The position numbers and the translations under genes are program-made. Source: Clostridia bacterium (GTDB taxonomy: Bacteria; Bacillota_A; Clostridia; Christensenellales; Aristaeellaceae). Taken from it: a DNA stretch of 40,612 bases. Location of the stretch: assembly GCA_017530275.1 (NCBI GenBank), contig JAFXMP010000178.1, positions 1 to 40,612 of the forward strand, in the 5' to 3' direction. The notes beneath the pieces are model-generated. The model searched no databases. It saw only the letters and a list, made by a program, of their open reading frames with translations, and was not told where the DNA came from. Shown in pieces: positions 7,170-13,642 of this stretch (position 1 is its first letter; each line of letters starts with the position of its first letter).

Positions 7170-7808
7170 TCAGGCGAGGGCGTTCAGGGTGTCGGCCAGG
7201 GCCAGGGCGGCGCGGTACGCCTTGCACGTGAGCTTCTTGTTCCAGCTCTTGAGCTGGGCGCTGAAATAGAACCCGGCAGCTTCGACCGCGCTCTTCTGCT
7301 TCGCAGAAGGATCGGCGTCGAAGCTCACCCTCGTGCGCTGCGTGGCCTCGTCGAACGCGATGCGCCAGCCCTTGCCCGTGAGGGTCGTGCCGATCCACGC
7401 CTTGTCGGCGGGGGCGGCCTGCTTCGCAGGCTTGGCGGCCTTCGGCTGCTTCGCAGCCGGCGCGGGCTTGGCTTCCGGCTTGGCTCCAGCCTGCTTTGCA
7501 GGCTGTTCGGCGGGCTTGGGCTGCTCGACGGGCTTGCTTTCAGCCTGCGTAGCAGGCTGCTTCGCGGCGTTCTTGGCGGCCATGGCCGCTTCCAGGGCCT
7601 CGTGATACGTGGGCATGCCCTTGCCGATGTGGATGCGGACGGGGGTGTCGCCAATGCTGGCGAACACGTACACGTCTCCCGAGCGTGCCACGCTGTACGT
7701 GGCGTCGAACGTGTGCTTGTCCAAGGCTGCGGTCGTGGCGGTGAACTTCCAGGCGTTGGTGTCGGCGACGACGGGGACGATCTTGGCGGCGGTGTTGACG
7801 GTCTTCAT
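7170..7808 (-). CDS. Hypothetical two-domain protein with Lys/Pro/Ala linker (212 aa)
   Basis: First gene of the leftward operon. An N-terminal domain (1-85, including VYVFASIGDTPVRIHIGKGM) is joined by a low-complexity Ala/Lys/Pro/Gln linker (about 86-140) to a C-terminal domain (WIGTTLTGKGWRIAFDEATQRTR ... AAGFYFSAQLKSWNKKL). I recall the C-terminal module from proteins on Firmicutes plasmids and ICEs, where it often ends otherwise unrelated proteins; its role is unknown. Start at 7808 follows AGGAAGGAGCACACCC. The linker is encoded by GC-rich repeats that also make tracts such as CTGCTTCGCAGG. Confidence 0.65.
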   Translation of the reverse strand: MKTVNTAAKIVPVVADTNAWKFTATTAALDKHTFDATYSVARSGDVYVFASIGDTPVRIHIGKGMPTYHEALEAAMAAKNAAKQPATQAESKPVEQPKPAEQPAKQAGAKPEAKPAPAAKQPKAAKPAKQAAPADKAWIGTTLTGKGWRIAFDEATQRTRVSFDADPSAKQKSAVEAAGFYFSAQLKSWNKKLTCKAYRAALALADTLNALA

Positions 7809-7840
7809 GGGTGTGCTCCTTCCTGCGCTCATCGGCGCTG

Positions 7841-7971
7841 TCGAGTGTGTGCTCCGGCCGTGCTGGCCGGGCTGGTGGCCGGGCCGTGCTGGCCGGGCCG
7901 GTCGGCGGCGGGCCGCTTGCCCTGCCGACGTGAACAGCCTACCACGGCCAGCCCGGCCCGGTCAAACGCCC
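7841..7971. other. GC-rich non-coding leader with repeated GCCGTGCTGGCCGGGC
   Basis: No gene seen. The string GCCGTGCTGGCCGGGC occurs twice (from about 7858 and 7885) and folds with nearby GGCCGGGC strings. I see no clear promoter for the leftward operon here. Confidence 0.4.
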
Positions 7972-8606
7972 CAGTCCCCCTTTGGGGGACTGAAAAAATC
8001 AGCCCCCTTTAGGGGGCTGGGCAGAATTTGTGTTAAGATTTCGTTTCGCCAAACAACTCCCCTACGGGGAGTTGGCGGCGGCAACTTCACGGAATCTTAA
8101 CGGCCCGGGCCGCTTGGTCCGGAAGCCGATCCGACGCTCAGCCCCTTCGGGGCTGCGCCTGAAAACGGTCTCACCCCCTTTAGGGGGTGGCGGCAAAGCG
8201 GCGCCCAGGGCGGGGAAACGGGCCGCTTCAACAACGCGCCTGCGCGTGAACGGGCTGGCCGAAGGAGGCCCGGCCCCTAAAGGGGCCGACGCTGCACCGT
8301 CCACGTAGGCGCGCAGGCGCGTTGATGGAAGCTGGGCCGACCGGCCCGGTCAACCGGCCCGGCCCCTAAAGGGGCCGACGTTGCGGCGACCACGTAGACA
8401 CGCAGGCGCGTTGATGGAAGCTGGGCCGAACGCCGCCCGGAATGATCCAGCCCCTTTAGGGGCTGACGTGGCCTTGCCTACGCAATGCGCAGGCGCGATT
8501 GTGGAAGACCTGCGGCCCGCTGGCCGGAATGATCCAGCCCCTTTAGGGGCTGATTCGATGGGGCAGAGCTGCCGGTCAAAATGATTCAGCCCTTTAGGGC
8601 TGGCTG
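7972..8606. repeat. Palindrome array, part 1 (degenerate ~85-90 bp units with hairpins)
   Basis: At least ten short palindromes with CCCC-TTT(A)-GGGG or CCCC-TTCG-GGGG centres lie near 7972, 8000, 8054, 8139, 8172, 8272, 8361, 8449, 8534 and 8587. From 8272 on, each palindrome opens a degenerate unit of about 85-90 bp that shares GACGTNGC..., ACGTAG, GCAGGCGCG and GATGGAAGCTGGGCCG. GGAATGATCCAG precedes the palindromes at 8449 and 8534 and recalls the GAATGATC string of the operon's intergenic cassettes. No T-run follows the stems, so they are not simple terminators. Candidates are REP/MITE-like repeats, an origin or a transfer site. Confidence 0.75.
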
Positions 8607-9012
8607 TCTCCTCCTGCCCGTGATCCTCAGCCCCTTCGGGGCTGGCCCCTGGCTCTGTGGCGCTTCCTGCCGCCATCCTCAGCCCCCCCTTGGGGGGCTG
8701 GCCTCCGACTCCCTGGCGCTCCCTGGCGCTGTCCTCAGCCCCTTCGGGGCTGGCCTTGGCTGGTCCCGGCTCTCCTCGCTGCCTCCTCAGCCCCCCTTGG
8801 GGGGGCTGGCTGTCTCCTCCTGCCCGTGATCCTCAGCCCCTTCGGGGCTGGCCCCTGGCTCTGTGGCGCTTCCTGCCGCCATCCTCAGCCCCCCTTGGGG
8901 GGCTGGCCTCCGACTCCCTGGCGCTCCCTGGCGCTGTCCTCAGCCCCTTCGGGGCTGGCCTTGGCTGGTCCCGGCTCTCCTCGCTGCCTCCTCAGCCCCC
9001 CTTGGGGGGCTG
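8601..9012. repeat. Palindrome array, part 2: 206-bp tandem duplication with eight regular hairpins
   Basis: The segment 8601-8806 is repeated almost exactly at 8807-9010 and starts a third copy at 9011. Each copy carries four palindromes, alternating CAGCCCC-TTCG-GGGCTG and CAGCCCCC-TT-GGGGGGCTG types, at 8628, 8680, 8736, 8788, 8834, 8886, 8941 and 8993. The gaps between stems are nearly all 34 bp (one is 24) and all end in TCCT or ATCCT. The copies differ only in the number of C or G bases in the stems. No protein-coding signal. Confidence 0.85.
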
Positions 9013-9344
9013 GCTGTCGTGCTCCGCCTCGCGCGCCGTGGTAGCAACGCCTCCGGCGTTGCTTTTATCGCGCGCTGCGCGTTGCGTGTCACGTGCCCGG
9101 TATGTCATCCGTGCGCGCGCAAGGTACTGCGCGAGCGCGAAAATTTTCCCGCGGGCGCTTTCGACCCGTTCTTTGGGTAGTTTTTTTATTTTTTTTATTT
9201 ATTTCATTCACCTGGGCGGGATAGAATGGGGGTCTCGCGCGCGTGCGCGCGTGTTATTAGAAATGGAAATACCCGGCGACGAGGAAAGCCGTCCCTCATG
9301 GCCGGGTATTTGAATGAAATTCAATGATGCACGGATTTCATTAC
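9013..9344. other. Non-coding junction region, candidate left prophage boundary
   Basis: After the array comes a CG-alternating stretch, a T-rich run (about 9180-9200), a second CG-alternating stretch (about 9235-9252), and an inverted repeat ATTTCATTCA (9201-9210) / TGAATGAAAT (9311-9320) enclosing the hairpin at 9268-9310. Base composition changes sharply here, and it lies just past the 3' end of the serine recombinase, a plausible place for a prophage attachment site. No gene seen. Confidence 0.4.
9268..9310. repeat. Hairpin AATACCCGGC/GCCGGGTATT
   Basis: A perfect 10-bp inverted repeat (9268-9277 with 9301-9310) with a 23-base loop. On the plus strand TTTG follows, on the minus strand TTCC, so terminator function is uncertain. 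It is nested inside the inverted repeat 9201/9311. Confidence 0.6.
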
Positions 9345-9383
9345 CTGAAAAAAGAAATAGCGCCGGGATATTTCACCCGACGC
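9345..9383 (-). terminator. Rho-independent terminator of the serine recombinase gene
   Basis: On the minus strand GCGTCGGG and CCCGGCGC (9376-9383 with 9360-9367) pair with one G-T wobble, followed by TATTTCTTTTTT. It lies 8 bases past the stop codon of the recombinase. Confidence 0.85.
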
Positions 9384-9390
9384 TACTCTG

Positions 9391-10968
9391 TCAGTCCTCA
9401 TCCATCTCCCTACGGAAGATGCAGCCGAATACGCCGTTCACGAATACGTATTGCGGTTCGGATTTGGATGCGTTTGGTGGAGCATACGCATTGAAATCCG
9501 AACTTTCGGGGTCTGAGGGCAGATCGGAGGCGTTGATCAAGTCGATGTAGGACACCTGCTTGCCGCCACGGATATTGTAAAAGATGATGAGCTTGTCGTC
9601 GTAGAGGTAGATCACGTTCACGAACACGTCGATGATGCGCTGACGGAACTCCGCATCGAGCGGATCGCCGGTGCAGAATTTCTTCAACCAAGCGCGCACT
9701 TCGGTTTCTGTGAGCTGGATTTCCTGCGCGATGCGCAATCGCGCGAGATCGGTTTCCATCTCACCCTTCTGCGCGTCAAGCAGCTCCATACGCTCGTAGA
9801 TTTTCGCGTGCGCTACCTTTGGACTATCCACGAGGGCGTCAACGAGCTTTTCCATTTCCCGGTCGATCTGCGCGAGGGCTTTTTCCAGGTCGATAACGCG
9901 GGTATCGGAGAACTCCTTCTTATACTCGGCGACGACGGCCTTTGCCACGCGGGCAGCGCGGGACGGCGTGAGGATATACTGCATGGTCTGCTCGACGATA
10001 TACCACTCGATGAAATCCTTACGCTCGTTCTTCTTCTTGCAGGCATGACGCTTTTTCCTGTTGGCGCAGGCGTAGTAATAATACGTCTCGCCGTTATGCG
10101 AGCGGCCTGATTCGCCGGTCATGGGCGCGCCGCAATGGCCGCAGTATACCTTGCCCTGCAAGAGATAGTCCACCTTCGCCTTGGCGGCAGCGGGCGCGCG
10201 GGCCGTGAGCTTCAATCGCTCCTGCACCTTGGCGAAGGTCTCGTCGTCTATGATGCGCTGAGCGAGGCCGGGGATCACTTCGCCCTTATACGTGAACTGG
10301 CCGATATACGCGGGATTGGGCAAGGCGCGCTGAAAGGCGGTAATGGTCAAGGGCTTTCCAGTCTTGGATCGGACGCCGCGACGGTTCAGTTCGTCGATGA
10401 TCTCCTTCTTGGGGACGCCCTGAGCGTACTGATCGAACACATAGCGGATGATGGGCGCGGTCTTATCGTCCACGAGCAGCTTCTTATTGACGAGCTTATA
10501 GCCATATGGGACGGGTCCGCCGCAGAACAGGCCCTTCGCCATGCTCTCCCGCTGGCCGCGCCGGATGTTCTGCGAAAGGTTGGCGGAGTAGTATTCCGCC
10601 ATGGATTCCAGCAGCCCTTCGAGGATGATGCCCTCCGGGCTGTCCGTGATGTTCTCCTTGACGGACACGACCTTCACACCGTATTTCTTCAAGCGGGCCT
10701 TATAGATGGCGCTGTCATACCGATTGCGGGCGAATCTGTCCAGCTTCCAGACAATCACCAGCTCAAATTGACGCTTGGCCGCGTCCTCGATCATGCGCTG
10801 GAAGTCCGGGCGCTGATCCTTGGTGCCGGTGATGGCGCGGTCGATGTACTCGCGGATCACGGTAACACCCTGCTGTTTGGCCCAGGCGTAATTGTCGCGG
10901 AGCTGCCCTTCGATGGACTGCTCCGTCTGCCCGTGGGACGAATATCGGGCATAGATCACAGCGTTCAT
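9391..10968 (-). CDS. Large serine recombinase (prophage integrase)
   Basis: Integrates or excises the prophage by cutting both strands through a serine link. The resolvase-type catalytic domain starts at residue 4 (VIYARYSSHGQ; Ser10 aligns with the nucleophile, Arg8 beside it) and has the KLDRFARNR motif at 75-83. A recombinase domain follows (about 150-255, GGPVPYGYKL ... NPAYIGQFTYKG), then a zinc ribbon with Cys276, Cys279, Cys301 and Cys310, a coiled coil (about 355-425) and a C-terminal tail. At 525 aa it has full family length. AAGGAG precedes the ATG. It sits at the outer edge of the lysogeny module and reads outward. No excisionase (recombination directionality factor) was recognised. 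Confidence 0.95.
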   Translation of the reverse strand: MNAVIYARYSSHGQTEQSIEGQLRDNYAWAKQQGVTVIREYIDRAITGTKDQRPDFQRMIEDAAKRQFELVIVWKLDRFARNRYDSAIYKARLKKYGVKVVSVKENITDSPEGIILEGLLESMAEYYSANLSQNIRRGQRESMAKGLFCGGPVPYGYKLVNKKLLVDDKTAPIIRYVFDQYAQGVPKKEIIDELNRRGVRSKTGKPLTITAFQRALPNPAYIGQFTYKGEVIPGLAQRIIDDETFAKVQERLKLTARAPAAAKAKVDYLLQGKVYCGHCGAPMTGESGRSHNGETYYYYACANRKKRHACKKKNERKDFIEWYIVEQTMQYILTPSRAARVAKAVVAEYKKEFSDTRVIDLEKALAQIDREMEKLVDALVDSPKVAHAKIYERMELLDAQKGEMETDLARLRIAQEIQLTETEVRAWLKKFCTGDPLDAEFRQRIIDVFVNVIYLYDDKLIIFYNIRGGKQVSYIDLINASDLPSDPESSDFNAYAPPNASKSEPQYVFVNGVFGCIFRREMDED

Positions 10969-10978
10969 AAAATTCTCC

Positions 10979-11007
10979 TTGACAATCCTGCCCGGTCATG
11001 CTATTAT
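10979..11007 (+). promoter_or_regulatory. Sigma70-type promoter P-A (TTGACA-17-TATTAT)
   Basis: TTGACA (10979-10984), a 17-base spacer and TATTAT (11002-11007) preceded by TGC (extended -10). Its -35 box overlaps the Shine-Dalgarno region of the leftward serine recombinase gene. The 12-base string TGCTATTATGAT recurs in the promoter at 23586-23614. Confidence 0.8.
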
Positions 11008-11013
11008 GATGGA

Positions 11014-11081
11014 GCAATCTCAGACAAGTGGTGTTGGCTGGTTTTGCGGCCCGTCCCGGGCGACCGGGGCGGGTTCTTTTT
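11014..11081 (+). ncRNA. Predicted short RNA from P-A, ending in an intrinsic terminator
   Basis: Transcription from P-A should start near 11014 and stop at the stem CCCGTCCCGG/CCGGGGCGGG (11050-11059 with 11064-11073, loop GCGA) and the run TTCTTTTT (11074-11081). The product would be about 68 nt with no convincing open reading frame. It lies between the divergent recombinase gene and the end of the convergent secreted-protein gene. Confidence 0.6.
11050..11081 (+). terminator. Intrinsic terminator of the short RNA
   Basis: A 10-bp GC stem with one G-T wobble, a GNRA-type loop (GCGA) and a T-run. The T-run touches the stop codon of the leftward gene ending at 11080. Confidence 0.85.
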
Positions 11082-11679
11082 AATTTATGGAAGTGCTGAT
11101 AAATGCAATCCATTGCAGGCCCAAAGAGCCAAAGGCGGATTGAATCTCGGTTTCCGTTTCAAAAATAAACATATCATCTCCGTGCCATTGTATAACACCG
11201 CTCTCATATTCACTGTCTTGTGCCATATAGAACCTTCCGCGAGAGTAAGAGTATTGCATTGTTTCGCTTTTTTGGTCTGATATGATTTTCCCGCCGATTA
11301 GCAACAGCTTGTTTGCGCAGGAAAACTCATAACATCTATATTCTCCGTCGATATTCAAAAACAAAGAGCAGGACAGTACCTTGCCAGACAGACCATCAAC
11401 CAGTGCATAATATAACGTGGCCATGTCCGACAATGCGATAACATCCATTGTTTCGCTTTCCGCTGAACTACTCACGGTTCCGTCCGGGTAAAATGTCGCT
11501 TCATCCTCCGCGTATTTGACATGAAAAACATTATCTTCATCCAAGGATGCCTTGCGAAACCGTTCTGAAAACAAAGACCCGACATACCACTCACCTTCGA
11601 GGGATGGTTCTTCCTGTTCCGCAATCGCTATACCAGTCAAATACAATATGATGATCAGGATAGAAATCAGCCTATTCAT
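11080..11679 (-). CDS. Secreted hypothetical protein, lysogenic-conversion candidate (199 aa)
   Basis: Begins with a signal peptide (MNRLISILIIILYLTGIAIA then EQEEPSLEGEWYVGS). There is no lipobox cysteine, so it is probably released or exposed. The mature part has LEGEWYVGSLFSERF and a strand-rich pattern (ATFYPDGTVSSS, MFIFETETE) reminiscent of lipocalin-like small beta barrels, but no family is recognised. It is more AT-rich than the surrounding phage genes, a sign of recent acquisition. It follows the repressor gene by 12 bases in the same direction, so it should be expressed in the lysogen, as expected of a moron. Confidence 0.7.
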   Translation of the reverse strand: MNRLISILIIILYLTGIAIAEQEEPSLEGEWYVGSLFSERFRKASLDEDNVFHVKYAEDEATFYPDGTVSSSAESETMDVIALSDMATLYYALVDGLSGKVLSCSLFLNIDGEYRCYEFSCANKLLLIGGKIISDQKSETMQYSYSRGRFYMAQDSEYESGVIQWHGDDMFIFETETEIQSAFGSLGLQWIAFISTSIN

Positions 11680-11691
11680 GGCATTCGCCCC

Positions 11692-12060
11692 CTATGCTTC
11701 CGCTTCACCCACTCGAACCGAATCAATTTTTATATATCTCCTTGTCGCCAGTAGATCGTCGATGTAGTCTATCACCTTTTCTTGTCCTTCTTCATTGAAT
11801 TGGCGAAAGGAATCGAGCAGGTGCCTTTCGCGGATCACCTGTGGGGTTTCTGCTGCGTCTGCCATTTCGTCCTGAAAAAGATAATTGGCGTCACATTGCA
11901 GGACATCAAAGACCCTATACAAAACGTCAGCCCTGGGAGAACTGAACCCATTCTCATAGTTCCCGATGGCGGAGCCTGTCACGCCCAGCATTCGCCCCAG
12001 CTCACTTTGCTTTAGTCCCAGCGCCTCGCGCCTTTCGCGCAACCGACTTCCGAAGCTCAT
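11692..12060 (-). CDS. XRE-family phage repressor (CI-like, no protease domain)
   Basis: N-terminal helix-turn-helix (residues 4-60: LRERREALGLKQSELGRMLGVTGSAIGNYENG, a textbook HTH_3), then a short helical C-terminal part (DSFRQFNEEGQEKVIDYIDDLLATRRY). At 122 aa it lacks the LexA-type autoprotease domain, so induction must work in another way than RecA-driven self-cleavage. It is divergent from the Cro-like gene with operators between them, and probably represses the rightward early promoter. Confidence 0.9.
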   Translation of the reverse strand: MSFGSRLRERREALGLKQSELGRMLGVTGSAIGNYENGFSSPRADVLYRVFDVLQCDANYLFQDEMADAAETPQVIRERHLLDSFRQFNEEGQEKVIDYIDDLLATRRYIKIDSVRVGEAEA

Positions 12061-12081
12061 ACCATCACTCCATTCGTCCTG

Positions 12082-12109
12082 ATTATATCAGAATGTATTG
12101 AAAAGTCAA
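12082..12109 (-). promoter_or_regulatory. Repressor promoter (TTGACT-16-TATAAT)
   Basis: On the minus strand TTGACT (12104-12109) and TATAAT (12082-12087) are 16 bases apart. Predicted start near 12075, about 15 bases before the repressor ATG with GGAGTG in between. Confidence 0.75.
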
Positions 12110-12119
12110 TATTTAATTC

Positions 12120-12194
12120 ACAAGTTTCTTGTAATTTGTTATTGACAACCACAAGCTGCCTGGTGTATAATCCGAAATACACCAAGAATCTTGT
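12120..12194. promoter_or_regulatory. Operator pair with CAAG-NNN-CTTGTAATT sites
   Basis: ACAAG-TTT-CTTGT at 12120-12132 and CCAAG-AAT-CTTGT at 12182-12194 share a dyad and the trailing AATT; they are 62 bases apart. The first lies just upstream of the rightward -35 box and the second just downstream of its start point. A weaker half-match (ACAAGCTGCC) lies in the spacer. This layout suits binding by the XRE repressor and the Cro-like protein with looping or stepwise occupancy. Confidence 0.7.
12142..12171 (+). promoter_or_regulatory. Early rightward promoter (TTGACA-18-TATAAT)
   Basis: Consensus TTGACA (12142-12147) and TATAAT (12166-12171), 18-base spacer. The start is expected near 12178, inside or next to the second operator. 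It would drive the whole early operon. Confidence 0.85.
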
Positions 12195-12212
12195 AATTAG
12201 GAGGTGGGGCGT

Positions 12213-12443
12213 ATGGCTGGAAGCGTTGCCGCAGGCATCGAGGCCATCATCCGCGAGAAAGGTTTTATTCAAGGTGTTGTCGCGGCAAGAGCTGGTTTCT
12301 CGGATCAACAGTTCTGCGACATGCTAAAGGGCCGAAAAGTGATTCGCGCTGATTACATGGTTCCGATTGCCAAGGCAATGGGTGTCACTGTGCAAGAGAT
12401 TTACGACGCAGGTGCCAGTTATGTTCCCGGAAAGGCGGTGTAA
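12213..12443 (+). CDS. Cro-like small helix-turn-helix protein (76 aa)
   Basis: DNA-binding protein of the XRE superfamily (residues 8-62: IEAIIREKGFIQGVVAARAGFSDQQFCDMLKGRKVIRADYMVPIAKAMGV). The ATG at 12213 was chosen because AGGAGG lies 8 bases upstream; the GTG at 12204 is part of that site. As first gene after the early promoter and divergent from the repressor, it probably acts as Cro, turning off the repressor promoter. Confidence 0.8.
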   Translation: MAGSVAAGIEAIIREKGFIQGVVAARAGFSDQQFCDMLKGRKVIRADYMVPIAKAMGVTVQEIYDAGASYVPGKAV

Positions 12444-12445
12444 CC

Positions 12446-12661
12446 ATGGCTGAGGCGGAAGAAAGGTATATTCAGATCGGCGTGACGGCCCTGCGCGACC
12501 CGGCGACGGGCGAGTTTCTGCCCGCCGTGCCGCTGTACATCAAAGCCGAGGCCGGGGCCGAGGAGGCGGAGCAGAAGGTGATCGACGGGATCGGGAACCT
12601 GCTGGCCCGCAGGATCAAGCAGTACATGGACGGATGCAAGGAGGCCGGTGTGGAGGTATGA
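12446..12661 (+). CDS. Hypothetical early protein (71 aa)
   Basis: Small soluble protein (MAEAEERYIQIGVTALRDPATGEFLPAVPLY) with an acidic stretch and a C-terminal helix. I recall similar short proteins between the Cro-like gene and the next early genes of Clostridia phages; no function is known. Its TGA overlaps the next ATG (ATGA, 12658-12661). Confidence 0.65.
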   Translation: MAEAEERYIQIGVTALRDPATGEFLPAVPLYIKAEAGAEEAEQKVIDGIGNLLARRIKQYMDGCKEAGVEV

Positions 12662-13104
12662 AAGTTATCGCCGTGGACTTTGACGGCTGCCTGTGCGAAG
12701 CGAAGTGGCCGGAGATCGGCCCCGCGCGCCAACAGGTGATCAATGAGCTGGTGAAGCAGCAGGCGGAGGGCGCGAAGCTGATCCTGTGGACGTGCCGGGA
12801 AGGGCAGCAGCTCCAGGCGGCGGTGATGTGGTGCCTCAACCACGGGCTGACCTTCGACGCCATCAACGACAACCTGGAGGAGAACAAGGCGCGCTACGGC
12901 AATAACAGCCGCAAAGTGTGGGCTACGGAGTATTGGGACGACAAAAATGTGCTGGTCGTCGGCAAAGGCAAGATCACGAGCATCGCGTTCGCCAGAACAG
13001 AGGGCGGCATGACCGTGCGGAAATGGATGAACACGGACGTGAAGCTGGTGTCTCCGCCGCCGTGGAAGCCGAAGAAGAAAAAGTGGTGGCAGATATGGCG
13101 CTGA
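12658..13104 (+). CDS. HAD-superfamily phosphatase/nucleotidase (148 aa)
   Basis: HAD hydrolase motifs: DFDGC with Asp7 and Asp9 (motif I), LWTCREG with Thr45 (motif II), and the acidic pair Asp94-Asp95 (EYWDDKNV) in the place of motif IV. Such small phage HAD proteins are thought to remove phosphate from nucleotides or nucleic-acid ends; the substrate here is unknown. The Lys/Trp-rich tail (KPKKKKWWQIWR) could bind nucleic acid. ATG at 12658 is chosen for the ATGA overlap with the upstream gene and the GGAGG before it. Confidence 0.8.
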   Translation: MKVIAVDFDGCLCEAKWPEIGPARQQVINELVKQQAEGAKLILWTCREGQQLQAAVMWCLNHGLTFDAINDNLEENKARYGNNSRKVWATEYWDDKNVLVVGKGKITSIAFARTEGGMTVRKWMNTDVKLVSPPPWKPKKKKWWQIWR

Positions 13105-13640
13105 GAATGACAGAGGAAGAATACGCCGCCTTTCAACGGCGCAGAGGCTTGACGCGCTGCGCGGCTCCTTCCCCTTCCGGCGTTTCTGCTGCCCACTTGA
13201 GCGGAAGCGATCTCCCTCCTGGTTTGCCGAAGGAACCAAGGCCGACGATTATCCATAGGGACGAGATTAGCGCTTATCCATATATGATACAGGCGGCAAA
13301 GATTGCCGAGGAAGCGGAAAAGAAGGTCAAACGACAGAAGTACGGCAACCGGCGCGTGGAGGTTGACGGGATCAAGTTTGACAGCCAGCACGAGGCGAAT
13401 GTGTACCAAGAGCTTATGCTGCGCGTGCGGGCCGGGGAGCTGAAAACCGTATGCAGGCAGGTGAAATTTGACCTGCCGGGCGGGATCGTGTACATCGCCG
13501 ATTTCGTGACCATCAGGCCCGACATGACCGTTGAGGGCGTGTACGACGCGAAAAGCGAGGCCACAAAGCAGAACCGGGTGTACATCAACAAGAAAAAACA
13601 GGTGAAAGCCTGCTGGGGCATCGAGATACGGGAGGTTTGA
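13095..13640 (+). CDS. DUF1064 phage protein, predicted nuclease (181 aa)
   Basis: The core at residues 75-181 matches DUF1064: KYGNRRVEVDGIKFDSQHEANVYQ, VKFDLPGGIVYIADFVTI, VEGVYDAKSEATKQNRVYINKKKQ. The order E-x-n-D-F-x-n-D-x-K is that of PD-(D/E)xK nucleases, so it is probably an endonuclease of the early/replication module. The N-terminal 70 residues are a variable Pro/Ser-rich leader. The ATG at 13095 overlaps the HAD gene's end by 10 bases; ATG 13107 (MTEEEYAAF) is possible. Confidence 0.8.
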   Translation: MALRMTEEEYAAFQRRRGLTRCAAPSPSGVSAAHLSGSDLPPGLPKEPRPTIIHRDEISAYPYMIQAAKIAEEAEKKVKRQKYGNRRVEVDGIKFDSQHEANVYQELMLRVRAGELKTVCRQVKFDLPGGIVYIADFVTIRPDMTVEGVYDAKSEATKQNRVYINKKKQVKACWGIEIREV

Positions 13641-13642
13641 GC

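Noticed and set aside
8601..9012. CRISPR-like array (short palindromic repeats with 34-bp spacers)
   Set aside because: The repeats change in length and loop, the spacers repeat in tandem as a 206-bp unit and share ends, and no cas gene is present. It is a duplicated palindrome array.
7972..9012. Proline/glycine/leucine-rich open frames across the array
   Set aside because: They are by-products of GC-rich palindromes, present in several frames on both strands, without ribosome sites or family resemblance.
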